Of a stretch of DNA of 64,000 nt, positions 44,858 to 54,211 are shown piece after piece. The notes under the pieces are model-generated. The model saw only the letters and a program-made list of their open reading frames with translations. It was not told where the DNA came from and searched no databases. Numbering within the stretch: position 1 is the first letter of the stretch; each line of letters starts with the position of its first letter. The DNA lies in NCBI GenBank assembly GCA_003612485.1, contig RAZA01000010.1, positions 80,354-144,353 of the forward strand, written 5' to 3'. Origin of the DNA: a bacterium D16-50 (GTDB taxonomy: Bacteria; Bacillota; Clostridia; Lachnospirales; Lachnospiraceae). Both the position numbers and the translations under genes were made by a program.

Positions 44858-45994
44858 TTGCAGGACATTATATACGCCACGGAGGATTATAGGGAGCTTG
44901 ACGCCTATCTGGCAGAGAACGGAATCCGGTCTGCCATGCTCGTATGCGGCAGTTCCATAAGGCTCCTGCCCATAGGCAGGTATTTTCAGAGTCTGGAGGC
45001 ACGGCGGGACATCAGGATCACGCGGTTCAGCGACTTTCAGCCAAATCCCCTCTATGAATCGGTGGTGAAGGGTGTGGAGCTGTTTAACGGGAACCGCTGC
45101 GACAGCATCATAGCGGTGGGCGGCGGCAGCGCCATGGACGTGGCCAAATGCATCAGGCTCTTCTGCGGCATGGACAAGAGCCAAAGCTACCTGCTCCAGA
45201 AGGCGGTTCCCAACCCGGTCAGGCTGCTTGCTGTCCCCACCACTGCCGGAACGGGCTCCGAGGCGACCAGATACGCCGTGGTCTACCTCAATGGGGAGAA
45301 ACAGTCCATAGCTGACGACAGCTGTATTCCCCAGACGGTGCTTATGGACGGCAGCGCCCTCAGAACCCTTCCTCTCTATCAGAAGAAATGCACCATGCTG
45401 GATGCGCTCTGCCACGGGGCAGAGTCCTACTGGTCCGTGAACAGCACCTCTGAGAGCAGGGACCTCTCAGAGACAGCCATAGGAATGATTCTGGACAATA
45501 TGGAAGGGTATCTGGCTAACCGTGAGGACGCAAACAAGAATATGCTGCTTGCCGCCCATTATGCAGGCAGGGCCATAAATATAGCCCAGACCACGGCGGG
45601 CCATGCCATGTGCTACAAGCTCACAAGCCTCTACGGCATTCCCCACGGCCATGCCGCCGCGCTGTGCGTCTCAGTGCTGTGGCCATGGATGCTTTCCAAC
45701 ATCCAGAGCTGTACCGATCCGAGAGGCGAAACATACCTGCGGGACATGTTCCGAAAGCTGGCTGGCGCATTCGCCTGCAGGGAGGCTTTTGAGGCCGCGG
45801 AGAAATTCGGCCGCATTGTCAGCAGCCTCAGGCTCCCTGCCCTTCCGGCAGACGAGGCAGACTGCGGGACGCTGTGCAGTACCGTGAACCCTATCCGCCT
45901 GAAGAACAACCCCATAAGGCCGGATCATAAAGCAATTGAATCTCTGTACAGACAGCTGCTTGTCGGCGAAAATCCCACGGCGGGGCCGGAATAG
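44858..45994 (+). CDS. Iron-containing alcohol dehydrogenase, probable phosphonoacetaldehyde reductase
   Basis: A 378-residue group III alcohol dehydrogenase: SIIAVGGGSAMDVAKCIRLF (NAD-binding G-G-G-S), AVPTTAGTGSEATRYAV, metal-binding His residues in LDALCHGAESYW, TTAGHAMCYKL and YGIPHGHAAALCV. Placed between PEP mutase and phosphonopyruvate decarboxylase, it should reduce phosphonoacetaldehyde to 2-hydroxyethylphosphonate. No AEP transaminase is present to take the aldehyde another way. The start is TTG 44858, five bases after GGGAGG, since an upstream ATG in frame lies inside the previous gene. Confidence 0.88.
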   Translation: MQDIIYATEDYRELDAYLAENGIRSAMLVCGSSIRLLPIGRYFQSLEARRDIRITRFSDFQPNPLYESVVKGVELFNGNRCDSIIAVGGGSAMDVAKCIRLFCGMDKSQSYLLQKAVPNPVRLLAVPTTAGTGSEATRYAVVYLNGEKQSIADDSCIPQTVLMDGSALRTLPLYQKKCTMLDALCHGAESYWSVNSTSESRDLSETAIGMILDNMEGYLANREDANKNMLLAAHYAGRAINIAQTTAGHAMCYKLTSLYGIPHGHAAALCVSVLWPWMLSNIQSCTDPRGETYLRDMFRKLAGAFACREAFEAAEKFGRIVSSLRLPALPADEADCGTLCSTVNPIRLKNNPIRPDHKAIESLYRQLLVGENPTAGPE

Positions 45995-46037
45995 GCCGCA
46001 GAGGATTGCTTTGAAAGACTTACAAATCGTTTATATA

Positions 46038-46074
46038 CCTGCCGAAGCAGGCAGCCCGTTTCAGCGGGCAGGAG
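46038..46074 (+). promoter_or_regulatory. Two small hairpins next to the ppd ribosome binding site
   Basis: CCTGC-CGAA-GCAGG (46038-46051) and GCCCG-TTTCA-GCGGGC (46054-46069) immediately precede the AGGAG site (46070-46074). They may protect the message or tune translation of the decarboxylase. Confidence 0.35.
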
Positions 46075-46083
46075 AATGCAGCT

Positions 46084-47205
46084 ATGACAGTAGAATGTTT
46101 CTTGGATATCATAGGTGCCGATTTCTACACCGGCGTCCCCGACAGCCAGCTGAAGGCCCTATGCAGCTACCTGATGAACACATATGGAACCGATCCCAAA
46201 CACCATATTATCGCGGCAAATGAAGGGAACTGCACCGCCATCGCCGCGGGCTACCATCTTGCCACGGGCAAGGTTCCCATGGTCTACATGCAGAACAGCG
46301 GGGAGGGGAACGCCGTCAATCCGGCAGCATCCCTGCTGAATGACAAGGTATACGGGATTCCCTGCATCTTTGTCATCGGCTGGCGGGGCGAACCCGGAAG
46401 ACATGACGAGCCACAGCACATTTTTCAGGGGGAGGTGACACTGCCCCTTCTGGAGGTTCTGGACATAGACAGCTATGTGGTTGATGCCTCTACTACAGAG
46501 GCAGAGCTTTCCTTTGCGATGGAGGGCTTCCGAAAGAAGCTCTCCGCCGGAAAAAGTGTGGCATTTGTAGTCCGCAGGGACGCCCTGCAGTATGAAAAGG
46601 CGGTGAAATACTCCAATGAGTACTCTATGTGCAGGGAAGAGGTCATCCGGCATATCGCGGCGGTGAGCGGGGAGGATCCGGTGGTCTCCACCACCGGGAA
46701 AGCCAGCCGTGAGCTGTTCGAGTTACGGGAGGCCAGCGGTCTGGGCCACAGATACGACTTTTTGACGGTAGGCTCCATGGGACACAGCAGCTCCATTGCT
46801 TTGGGGGTAGCCCTGCACAAGCCGGAGGCCAGAATATGGTGCATAGACGGAGACGGTGCCGCCCTGATGCATATGGGGGCAATGGCGGTCATCGGCAGCA
46901 TCCAGCCCGGAAACTTAGTTCATATCGTCATCAACAACGGCGCGCATGAAACGGTGGGCGGTATGCCCACGGCGGCCGGTGCCGTCAGCCTCACCGATGT
47001 GGCAAGGGCCTGCGGCTACAGCCATGCGGTGTCGGCAAGCACTTACGAGGAACTGGATCAGGCTCTGGAAGAAGCCGGCTCCAGAAGCAGCCTCAGCTTC
47101 ATTGAGGCAAAATGCGGGCTGGGCTCTAGAAGCGATCTGGGCAGGCCTACCACTTCCGCTATCCATAACAAGAATGCTTTTATGGATTATCTTGTATCTA
47201 TATAG
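46084..47205 (+). CDS. Phosphonopyruvate decarboxylase
   Basis: A thiamine-diphosphate enzyme that decarboxylates phosphonopyruvate to phosphonoacetaldehyde, pulling the unfavourable PEP mutase equilibrium. The 373-residue protein shows ADFYTGVPDSQLKALCSYL, IIAANEGNCTAIAAGYHLAT (catalytic Glu), YMQNSGEGNAVNPAASL, WRGEPGRHDEPQH, and the ThDP motif CIDGDGAALMHMGAM through VIINN. This is the aepY/ppd family. There are 89 bp after the reductase. It is the last gene of intermediate composition; AT-rich DNA begins right after it. Confidence 0.93.
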   Translation: MTVECFLDIIGADFYTGVPDSQLKALCSYLMNTYGTDPKHHIIAANEGNCTAIAAGYHLATGKVPMVYMQNSGEGNAVNPAASLLNDKVYGIPCIFVIGWRGEPGRHDEPQHIFQGEVTLPLLEVLDIDSYVVDASTTEAELSFAMEGFRKKLSAGKSVAFVVRRDALQYEKAVKYSNEYSMCREEVIRHIAAVSGEDPVVSTTGKASRELFELREASGLGHRYDFLTVGSMGHSSSIALGVALHKPEARIWCIDGDGAALMHMGAMAVIGSIQPGNLVHIVINNGAHETVGGMPTAAGAVSLTDVARACGYSHAVSASTYEELDQALEEAGSRSSLSFIEAKCGLGSRSDLGRPTTSAIHNKNAFMDYLVSI

Positions 47206-47230
47206 AGCATTGTATTCATAGGGAGGGAAA

Positions 47231-48412
47231 ATGGATAAACCGTCTCTTAAAAAAAAAGCCGGCACATATGTGTTAATGATTACACAGAACATATTTCCAA
47301 ACGGAAACGCAGGTGCCGTCAGGGACTTATGCTTTGCCAAAATTTATCAAGCCTTGGGATATCAGGTGGCACATATCGGCATGGGGCAAGCACAAAGCTG
47401 CGGCATGTATGAAGATGTGGAGTTTTACAGTTTACATACTGACAACAGATTTTGGGGTTCAAAACCCCTGCGCCATATTTACTATAAAAAACGTTTGAAG
47501 AAACTATATCAAAAACTGAGAGAAAAATATGGAACGCCTTATGCCATTCATACATACAGTGTCCCTAACGACAGTATGCTTTGGGCCAAAAAAACAGCTA
47601 TACAAAACAATATACCAATCATAAACGATACAGTAGAATGGTATTCACCATGTCAATTTAAATTTGGATGCTTCAATTATCATTACATTGCAAAAGATAG
47701 ATGCAACAAAAAAATATTGGACAAGCCCTTCAGAATCATTGCCATTTCAAGATATTTGGAAAACTATTTTCAAAATCAAGGTCTTCAGACTGCTCGAATA
47801 CCTGTGATTTTGGACTCACCTCAATACAGCACAAATTCGGAAAGAAGGGCTGCCAGAGTCAGATTCACATATGCCGGCACACCGCATAATAAAGACTATA
47901 TTCATTGTGCCATTATAGCCTTTTGCAAACTGCCTGAGCAGATCAGGAAATATTTTGAATTTGAAGTTATCGGGATTGATACCGAAACTATCTCAAAATT
48001 TTATAGCCCTTTACCGCCACAGATTCATGTACATGGGAAGCTGGAAAGAAACAATGTGCTGCAAATATTATATCAAAGCGATTTTGGTGTTTTGCTCAGA
48101 CCTGAAGCAGAAAGATATGCTCAAGCAGGTTTTCCGACAAAAGTAGTGGAAGCGATGATGTGCGGCTGTGCAATGTTGTGCAATATTACCTCTGATCTAG
48201 GACTTTATTTAGTAGATAAAGAAAATGCTGTTTTAGTTAACGGCAACAGTGTAGAGGATGCATATAACGGCTTCATGCAAATATCGGAAATGACTATGGC
48301 CCAAATAGAATCTCTTAAAAAAAGGGCCCGCGATACCGCTGTTGCGCACTTTGACTATAGATTATATATCGACGCAATAAGGCAACTATTATCCCCCGAA
48401 AAAATGCGATAG
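47231..48412 (+). CDS. Glycosyltransferase family 4
   Basis: A 393-residue GT-B enzyme. The N-terminal domain reads YVLMITQNIFPNGNAGAVRD. The C-terminal nucleotide-sugar domain reads FTYAGTPHNKDYIHCA, FGVLLRPEAERYAQAGFPTK and VVEAMMCGCAMLC. The donor is not known. First gene of the AT-rich half of the locus, with codon use clearly shifted from the preceding ppd gene. GGGAGGGAAA precedes the ATG. Confidence 0.82.
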   Translation: MDKPSLKKKAGTYVLMITQNIFPNGNAGAVRDLCFAKIYQALGYQVAHIGMGQAQSCGMYEDVEFYSLHTDNRFWGSKPLRHIYYKKRLKKLYQKLREKYGTPYAIHTYSVPNDSMLWAKKTAIQNNIPIINDTVEWYSPCQFKFGCFNYHYIAKDRCNKKILDKPFRIIAISRYLENYFQNQGLQTARIPVILDSPQYSTNSERRAARVRFTYAGTPHNKDYIHCAIIAFCKLPEQIRKYFEFEVIGIDTETISKFYSPLPPQIHVHGKLERNNVLQILYQSDFGVLLRPEAERYAQAGFPTKVVEAMMCGCAMLCNITSDLGLYLVDKENAVLVNGNSVEDAYNGFMQISEMTMAQIESLKKRARDTAVAHFDYRLYIDAIRQLLSPEKMR

Positions 48413-48418
48413 GAATAA

Positions 48419-49618
48419 ATGGTAAATATGTATAAAGCGCTATTAGGCATTTGGGTCGCCAACATTTCGCTAGGTTTTCTCTACAAACTAGGCGGCGATG
48501 CATATATAATAATTATCCTTTTGATTTTATGTATGGCCAAAAAGAAGATATCCATTAATATCCCGTTTATTATCAGTTTGCTCTGCATGAGTGTTTTTAT
48601 AGGTATAAAGCTGATGGAAACACAAGGATATATTCCTATTTCCGATTATCACAGCAGTCTTACTGTGATCAAAAACAATGTACTTGTCATGGCACTGTTG
48701 TTTGAAATAAATATTTGGACAGACAATGAATCCGGTAAACTTATATGGCGCTTATTTAATCTCTTTTACTATTTTTCCATTATTTCCAGCTCGCTGATAC
48801 TTATTTTCGGCGACAATTATTATCGCAACGGAGCAGAAAAGGTTCCACTGCTATTGGCACCGCAATTTTATTTAATATATGCGATTGTATTGACAGCATT
48901 ACTGACATATGATCTGACAATGATCTCCCAAAATAAAAGCAAAAACATACTGCTTATTTTACTAAACGGCATTTATGTCATTGCCGCAGGATACACTACC
49001 CAGATGTTATTTTGGGTGTTTGGAATATGTCTTGCAGTATATTTTTCAGCATTTCCCAAGGGGAGAAAACGAGTGATTGTCTTTGTTGTATTCATCGCCA
49101 TGATATTTATCATGCTCCCCCTATTGCCGGCAATCACCAGATTTATAAACAGTACTTTTTTTGCCAGCAATTACGAGGTCAGTAAACGATTGACCGAAAT
49201 AGAAGGACTTCTTCGAGGACAAGGTCTGGCCGCAGGAGATTTGTCGATACGCATAGGTCTTGCACAAACATCCTATAATACGTTTCAAATATATCCTTTT
49301 TGGGGAATACCTTTTGGCCGTTACAATTTATATGGAAATGCATTAAATGTCGGCGGGCATTGTGAATGGATAGATTCGCTGGCTCGATACGGAATCTTTG
49401 GGGCAGTTGTCTGGGGAATCTATCTTGCTCTAGGCCTTCGTGGTATACAGCAGAAAAAAGCCCCTAATGTAAACATTAATAAGGTTCTGCTGTTCCTATT
49501 AGCAACGTATGGATTTTTTAATCCGATTATTAAGCCCTACCTGATTATCATCTATTTTATTTCTGTAACATTTGTTTCAAATCAATGTTCCGTTGCCCGC
49601 ACGAAATACATGTGGTAA
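48419..49618 (+). CDS. Polysaccharide polymerase (Wzy-like) membrane protein
   Basis: A 399-residue protein with about ten hydrophobic segments. A long loop near 240-300 contains RFINSTFFASNYEVSKRLTE and ALNVGGHCEWIDSLARYGIF, resembling the periplasmic/extracellular loop of O-antigen polymerases (the H/N-x-x-x-D type pattern). Such proteins link repeat units outside the membrane. Placement with a flippase and chain-length protein supports Wzy. An alternative start lies three codons in. Low sequence conservation is normal for the family. Confidence 0.78.
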   Translation: MVNMYKALLGIWVANISLGFLYKLGGDAYIIIILLILCMAKKKISINIPFIISLLCMSVFIGIKLMETQGYIPISDYHSSLTVIKNNVLVMALLFEINIWTDNESGKLIWRLFNLFYYFSIISSSLILIFGDNYYRNGAEKVPLLLAPQFYLIYAIVLTALLTYDLTMISQNKSKNILLILLNGIYVIAAGYTTQMLFWVFGICLAVYFSAFPKGRKRVIVFVVFIAMIFIMLPLLPAITRFINSTFFASNYEVSKRLTEIEGLLRGQGLAAGDLSIRIGLAQTSYNTFQIYPFWGIPFGRYNLYGNALNVGGHCEWIDSLARYGIFGAVVWGIYLALGLRGIQQKKAPNVNINKVLLFLLATYGFFNPIIKPYLIIIYFISVTFVSNQCSVARTKYMW

Positions 49619-49674
49619 TCATCCTTGCCACAAGTAACTTCTGCAAAAACATGCTCGGGACAGAAGGGGGCAAA

Positions 49675-50661
49675 ATGAAGATATCGATTATTGTATTGCT
49701 ATATAATCATGAGCGCTATATTCAGGAATGCCTTGAAAGCATCAAGTACCAAACCGAAAAGTATAATTGCAATAAAGCCCATACTGTTCAAGTCATCATT
49801 GCGGACGATGCCTCAAGTGATGGATCCAAAAAAGCGGTTGAAGACTGGTCAAGCAGAAATCCAGATATATTTGAAACCTTTGAATATATTGATCGAACAG
49901 AGAACGTAGGCACATGCAGCAATTATCTGGGAGCATTAAAAAAAGCTGAAGGTGACTATATCAAAGTTATTGGTGGCGACGATCTATTTCCTCAAATGTC
50001 TATATTTGAGATATTTTCTCATTTAGATACAGGGGCAGATATAGTGACCGGCTACCCTTTGGTTTATTTTGAAAACGGTACCAACAATATTAATGATGCA
50101 CTATGTAGTATCCATAGAAACCAATGCATAACTTTGGCTGAATCAAAGCTAACATATGACGACAAGATTCATAGGTACTGTTTTTTCAATGCGCCGGCCA
50201 CATACATAAGCAAACAGCTACTTACAGACGAGAGAGTTCTCTTTTTTTTGAGCAGTTATAAATACATAGACGATTATACGCAGTGGTTGAAATTCAGTGA
50301 AATAAAAGATATCAATGTAAAATATCTCAATGCGGTTACAATTATATATCGGCGGACAAATCATTCCACTTACATGATTAGAAATCAAGAACTTTTTGAA
50401 GAAAGAATCCGCATATATATGTACGCCTTTTCAAAAACAAAAAACATACTAAATAAGGCTCTATTGAAAAACAGTATCATCAATATAAAAGCACAAAGAA
50501 GGCATAATTACCTAAATTTATTATCCTACTTGCATATTTATCATCGGCTGAAATATAGAAGGAAAATACAACCGATCCCTCGAGAGGACATAACAGAAAA
50601 TTTTGCTCTGCTTGAGAGCCTCAGGGAAAAAGCTGCAACAACAATAACCACCCACATATAA
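49675..50661 (+). CDS. Glycosyltransferase family 2
   Basis: A 328-residue GT-A enzyme: MKISIIVLLYNHERYIQECL, the Asp motif VIIADDASSDGSKKAVEDW, and DYIKVIGGDDLFPQ with the D-x-D-type metal site. It adds one sugar to the lipid-linked repeat at the cytoplasmic face; donor unknown. The ATG at 49675 follows AGAAGGGGGC; a longer frame would overlap the polymerase. AT-rich. Confidence 0.87.
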   Translation: MKISIIVLLYNHERYIQECLESIKYQTEKYNCNKAHTVQVIIADDASSDGSKKAVEDWSSRNPDIFETFEYIDRTENVGTCSNYLGALKKAEGDYIKVIGGDDLFPQMSIFEIFSHLDTGADIVTGYPLVYFENGTNNINDALCSIHRNQCITLAESKLTYDDKIHRYCFFNAPATYISKQLLTDERVLFFLSSYKYIDDYTQWLKFSEIKDINVKYLNAVTIIYRRTNHSTYMIRNQELFEERIRIYMYAFSKTKNILNKALLKNSIINIKAQRRHNYLNLLSYLHIYHRLKYRRKIQPIPREDITENFALLESLREKAATTITTHI

Positions 50662-50687
50662 ATATTGACGAAAGGATACTGTATAAA

Positions 50688-51122
50688 ATGGATGTTAGAA
50701 AAATCAAGTTTAGAGATATCATTGATTTGAAAAATGAAGATCGTCCACGGGGACATTTAACACCGATAGAGTCTGCCATGGACATACCTTTCGAGATTAA
50801 ACGAATTTATTATATTACAAGGGTTCCCGAAAACACCGTAAGAGGATTTCATGCACATAAAAAATTGAACCAAGTTCTGATTTGTCTAAATGGATGTGTT
50901 ACTATAAAGGTCTCAACACCAAATGAGGAAAAAACATTTATATTGGACAACCCATCAGAAGGGCTATACATAGGAACCGGATTATGGAGAGAGATGTACG
51001 ATTTCACCCCCGCCGCTGTTCTGCTAGTGCTGGCATCTGAGTATTACTCAGAAAGTGATTATATAAGAGATTTTGATGAATACTGTAAATACGTAGCCGA
51101 GCCAAAGGGAGAGGAGGGATAA
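50688..51122 (+). CDS. dTDP-4-oxo-6-deoxyglucose 3,4-ketoisomerase-like cupin (FdtA/QdtA family)
   Basis: A 144-residue cupin. [20 protein letters not shown] contains the conserved R-G-x-H-x-H-K, and [13 protein letters not shown] and [15 protein letters not shown] follow, all typical of WxcM-like/FdtA proteins. FdtA moves the keto group to C3 before amination. dTDP-4-keto-6-deoxyglucose must come from RmlA/RmlB encoded elsewhere. Four bases separate it from the aminotransferase. Confidence 0.87.
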   Translation: MDVRKIKFRDIIDLKNEDRPRGHLTPIESAMDIPFEIKRIYYITRVPENTVRGFHAHKKLNQVLICLNGCVTIKVSTPNEEKTFILDNPSEGLYIGTGLWREMYDFTPAAVLLVLASEYYSESDYIRDFDEYCKYVAEPKGEEG

Positions 51123-51126
51123 CTCA

Positions 51127-52248
51127 ATGGAAACAAGCGTACCATTTGCCACATTTGAGCCTATGCACAATGAAATCAGAACCGAATTAGACATTGCCTA
51201 TAAAAGGGTCATGGACAATGGCCAATTCATCCGTGGGACAGAATGCAGGCTATTTGAAGAAGAATTTGCCCGATACATCGGAACAAAATACTGTGTCGGC
51301 GTGGCATCGGGATTAGATGCGATATACTTGCTCTTAAAGGCGCTGGGTATAGGGACTGGCGACGAAGTGATAATTCCGTCAAATACATTCATTGCCACTG
51401 CTCTTGCCGTCTCATATGCGGGAGCTCTTCCGGTATTGGCTGAACCGTCAATAGAAACCTACAACATTGACGCAGATCAAATAGAGCGAAAGATAACCAA
51501 ACGTACCAAGGCGATCATTGCAGTGCAGCTCCAAGGTCGTACTGCCGATATGGATAGGCTCAATAAAATTGCAGCGAATTATGGAATAAAAATCATAGAA
51601 GATGCAGCCCAAGCACATGGAGCAAAATATAAGGGAAAAAAAGCCGGTTCATTATCCGATGCCGCTGCCTTCAGTTTTTATCCGGGAAAAAATCTAGGCG
51701 CACTAGGGGACGGCGGCTGCATAACAACCAATGACAAGAAGCTTGCCGATATGGTATGTGCGCTGGGAAACTACGGGTCTGACTACAAATATCATCACAT
51801 ATACAAGGGGGTAAACAGTCGGCTGGATGAACTTCAAGCCGCTTTCTTAAGAGTGAAGCTCAAGTCCCTCGATAGATGGAATGCATTTCGACAAGAAGTG
51901 GCCAAAAGGTATCTATCGGAAATTACAAATCCGATTATTAAACTTCCGCTATCCAGTACCGAGATCTACGAGCATGTCTATCATGTTTTTGCAGTACGAT
52001 GCGAGTACCGCGATGAGCTGGAGCAATATCTGTCTCATCATGGAATCGGCACGGTAAAGCATTATCCGATTCCGATTCATATGCAGAACTCATACAGAGA
52101 TCTAGCACTGTCTGAGGGCGACCTGCCGATTGCCGAAGAAATCAGCAGGACAATATTGAGCATTCCTCTGTATTATGGCATGACAGATTCGCAAGTAAAG
52201 AAAGTGATTGATCTCGTCAACGCATTTGGTACAAAAGGTGAGAAATGA
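51127..52248 (+). CDS. DegT/DnrJ/EryC1 sugar aminotransferase (FdtB/QdtB type)
   Basis: A PLP-dependent aminotransferase forming a 3-amino-3,6-dideoxyhexose on dTDP. The 373-residue protein shows [54 protein letters not shown] and [15 protein letters not shown] with the Schiff-base lysine. The pair with FdtA sets the likely 3-amino position. The gene overlaps the flippase start by four bases (ATGA). N-acetylation could be done by the GNAT protein encoded after the flippase. Confidence 0.9.
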   Translation: METSVPFATFEPMHNEIRTELDIAYKRVMDNGQFIRGTECRLFEEEFARYIGTKYCVGVASGLDAIYLLLKALGIGTGDEVIIPSNTFIATALAVSYAGALPVLAEPSIETYNIDADQIERKITKRTKAIIAVQLQGRTADMDRLNKIAANYGIKIIEDAAQAHGAKYKGKKAGSLSDAAAFSFYPGKNLGALGDGGCITTNDKKLADMVCALGNYGSDYKYHHIYKGVNSRLDELQAAFLRVKLKSLDRWNAFRQEVAKRYLSEITNPIIKLPLSSTEIYEHVYHVFAVRCEYRDELEQYLSHHGIGTVKHYPIPIHMQNSYRDLALSEGDLPIAEEISRTILSIPLYYGMTDSQVKKVIDLVNAFGTKGEK

Positions 52249-53687
52249 CTAAATTAAAACTTTTTATTGAAAATTTTTTGGTTTATGGATTGGGCGGTGT
52301 AATTGACAAGCTGATTCCATTTGTCATGCTCCCCATCATTACCAGACTTATGCCGGATGCGGCATATTTTGGAATTAGCGACCTTGCATCTGCGCTAGTG
52401 GCTTTTGGAGGAACACTGGCGATTTTCGGAATGAATGATGCAATGTATCGGATGTTTTTTGAAAAAGACGACCGTAAATACAAGACCGCTGTCTGCTCTA
52501 CTGCTTTATTGTTTGTATTCATAATAACGTCCATTTTGATACTGAGTATTGTGATATTCCAGAATCCGCTTTCACAATTGGTATTTTCTGATCGTCAATA
52601 CTCCTTCATTGTTCAGATATCCGCCGCATCAATCTTTGTAAGTGCGATAAAAAACATTGGTTCAGCCCCTACAAGAATGCAGAACAAAAAAAAGCTTTTT
52701 CTTGTCATCAGCGCATCAACTACAATTATTTCTTATATATGTGCGATATTGTTGCTTGTGAAGGGGTGCTACCTCATTGCGCTTCCTATCGCCGCCGCAA
52801 CAGCAAACTTATTGACCGGAGGTGCATTTATCTTATTAAATCATAAATGGTTTCGTATAAAAAGCTTTGATCTTTCTTTGCTGAAAGATATGTTGAAGAT
52901 CGCAATTCCACTTGTACCCAATATGCTTATTTATTGGGTCTTCAATTCTTGTGATAAACTGATGATAGCAAAAATGCTGTCTGTCAGCGAGGTAGGAATT
53001 TATTCCGCAGGTTCAAAAATAGGACATGCAAGCCAGCTGGTTTATACTGCTTTTGCGGGGGGATGGCAATTCTTTGTGTTTTCTACCATGCGCGAAAGGA
53101 ATCAAATCGAAACAAACTCTAAAGTGTTTGAATATCTTGGCATTATTTCTTTTGGAGCTACCGCAATTATGTGTGTCATGGCAAAACCAATATTTTTGTA
53201 TCTGCTTACACCCGAATACTATGGGGGGCATATTGTGGTTCCGTACTTGTTTCTTGCACCGTTGATGCAAATGCTCTTTCAGGTAGCCGGAAGCCAATTT
53301 CTGATCGAAAAAAAAACATGGCCAAACCTAATTGTCCTATTTATTGGTTTACTGACCAATCTTCTGCTTAACACAATATTGATTCCGATTTTCGGAATCG
53401 AGGGCGCTGCATTAGCAACGTTGGCAGGATACATCGTAACTGTGATAATAACAGTCTGTATCCTGATGAGAATAAAGAAAATGTGCTTTTCGCAAAAATT
53501 TCTCTATACGGTAATCCTTTTTGCGCTATATCTAATTTGTTGGCGCATGTTGTTTGCCGAAAGCCTTCTTTGCTCATCAATAGCTGCAATATTGTTTTTG
53601 ATCATCTGCACCAGAATGTATTTAACGGATATACGTTATATTATTTCACTGATCAGTTCAGGGCAACAAAACAAAAAAACGTCATAA
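52245..53687 (+). CDS. Oligosaccharide flippase (Wzx-like)
   Basis: A 480-residue MATE/PST-type membrane protein with 12 to 14 hydrophobic segments. The N-terminus [20 protein letters not shown] and the central [20 protein letters not shown] are typical of Wzx proteins. It would move the lipid-linked repeat unit across the membrane for Wzy polymerisation. Its start overlaps the aminotransferase stop. AT-rich. Confidence 0.88.
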   Translation: MTKLKLFIENFLVYGLGGVIDKLIPFVMLPIITRLMPDAAYFGISDLASALVAFGGTLAIFGMNDAMYRMFFEKDDRKYKTAVCSTALLFVFIITSILILSIVIFQNPLSQLVFSDRQYSFIVQISAASIFVSAIKNIGSAPTRMQNKKKLFLVISASTTIISYICAILLLVKGCYLIALPIAAATANLLTGGAFILLNHKWFRIKSFDLSLLKDMLKIAIPLVPNMLIYWVFNSCDKLMIAKMLSVSEVGIYSAGSKIGHASQLVYTAFAGGWQFFVFSTMRERNQIETNSKVFEYLGIISFGATAIMCVMAKPIFLYLLTPEYYGGHIVVPYLFLAPLMQMLFQVAGSQFLIEKKTWPNLIVLFIGLLTNLLLNTILIPIFGIEGAALATLAGYIVTVIITVCILMRIKKMCFSQKFLYTVILFALYLICWRMLFAESLLCSSIAAILFLIICTRMYLTDIRYIISLISSGQQNKKTS

Positions 53688-53706
53688 TATCATAAGGGGT
53701 TCATTT

Positions 53707-54174
53707 ATGAATGTGAGTTTCACAAAATATAATGAGGAATTTTTAGCAAAGTCCTATCAGTGGTTGTCTGACGCAGAAATCAAATATCTGACAAACACTC
53801 CCCCAATAACAAGGCACAGCCAAAAAGAATGGTTCCAAAAATTGCCCTTGCGCACCGACTATTTGATCTGGGGAATTTGCAAAGACGGAGAACCCATCGG
53901 AGCGGTAGGTCTGAAGCATATCGACTCATACAATAGGATAGGCGAATATTTTGGATATATCGGTGAAAAACGTTTTTGGGGAATGGGTGTCGGAAAATTG
54001 ATGATATCCTTTATAGAAGCGAAAGCAAAGGAATTGTCATTAAGCACCTTGCAATTAGTTGTCCGAACCTCAAATCATAGAGCCATTCACTTGTATGTAA
54101 AGTCGGGGTTTGCTGTCGACAATCATAGTTCAAACGAGCCTAGCGATTTTATAACAATGACAAAAACTATCTGA
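53707..54174 (+). CDS. GNAT family N-acetyltransferase, probable sugar-amine acetyltransferase
   Basis: A 155-residue acetyltransferase of the RimJ/PseH kind: YQWLSDAEIKYLTNTPPITR at the N-terminus, GAVGLKHIDSYNRIGEYFGY, the acetyl-CoA loop RFWGMGVGKLM, and VVRTSNHRAIHLYVKSGF at the C-terminus. FdtC enzymes are usually left-handed-helix proteins, so if this acetylates the Fdt sugar amine it is a non-homologous replacement. This is inference from position. Confidence 0.82.
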   Translation: MNVSFTKYNEEFLAKSYQWLSDAEIKYLTNTPPITRHSQKEWFQKLPLRTDYLIWGICKDGEPIGAVGLKHIDSYNRIGEYFGYIGEKRFWGMGVGKLMISFIEAKAKELSLSTLQLVVRTSNHRAIHLYVKSGFAVDNHSSNEPSDFITMTKTI

Positions 54175-54211
54175 AAATAGGACGTGTCTGCCAGAATAAG
54201 GAGAAAAATAT

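Noticed and set aside
51127..52248. DegT aminotransferase as a phosphonate (AEP) transaminase
   Set aside because: It is coupled to an FdtA-type ketoisomerase and has the nucleotide-sugar aminotransferase pattern; AEP transaminases belong to a different fold-type I subgroup and the phosphonate genes have a reductase instead.
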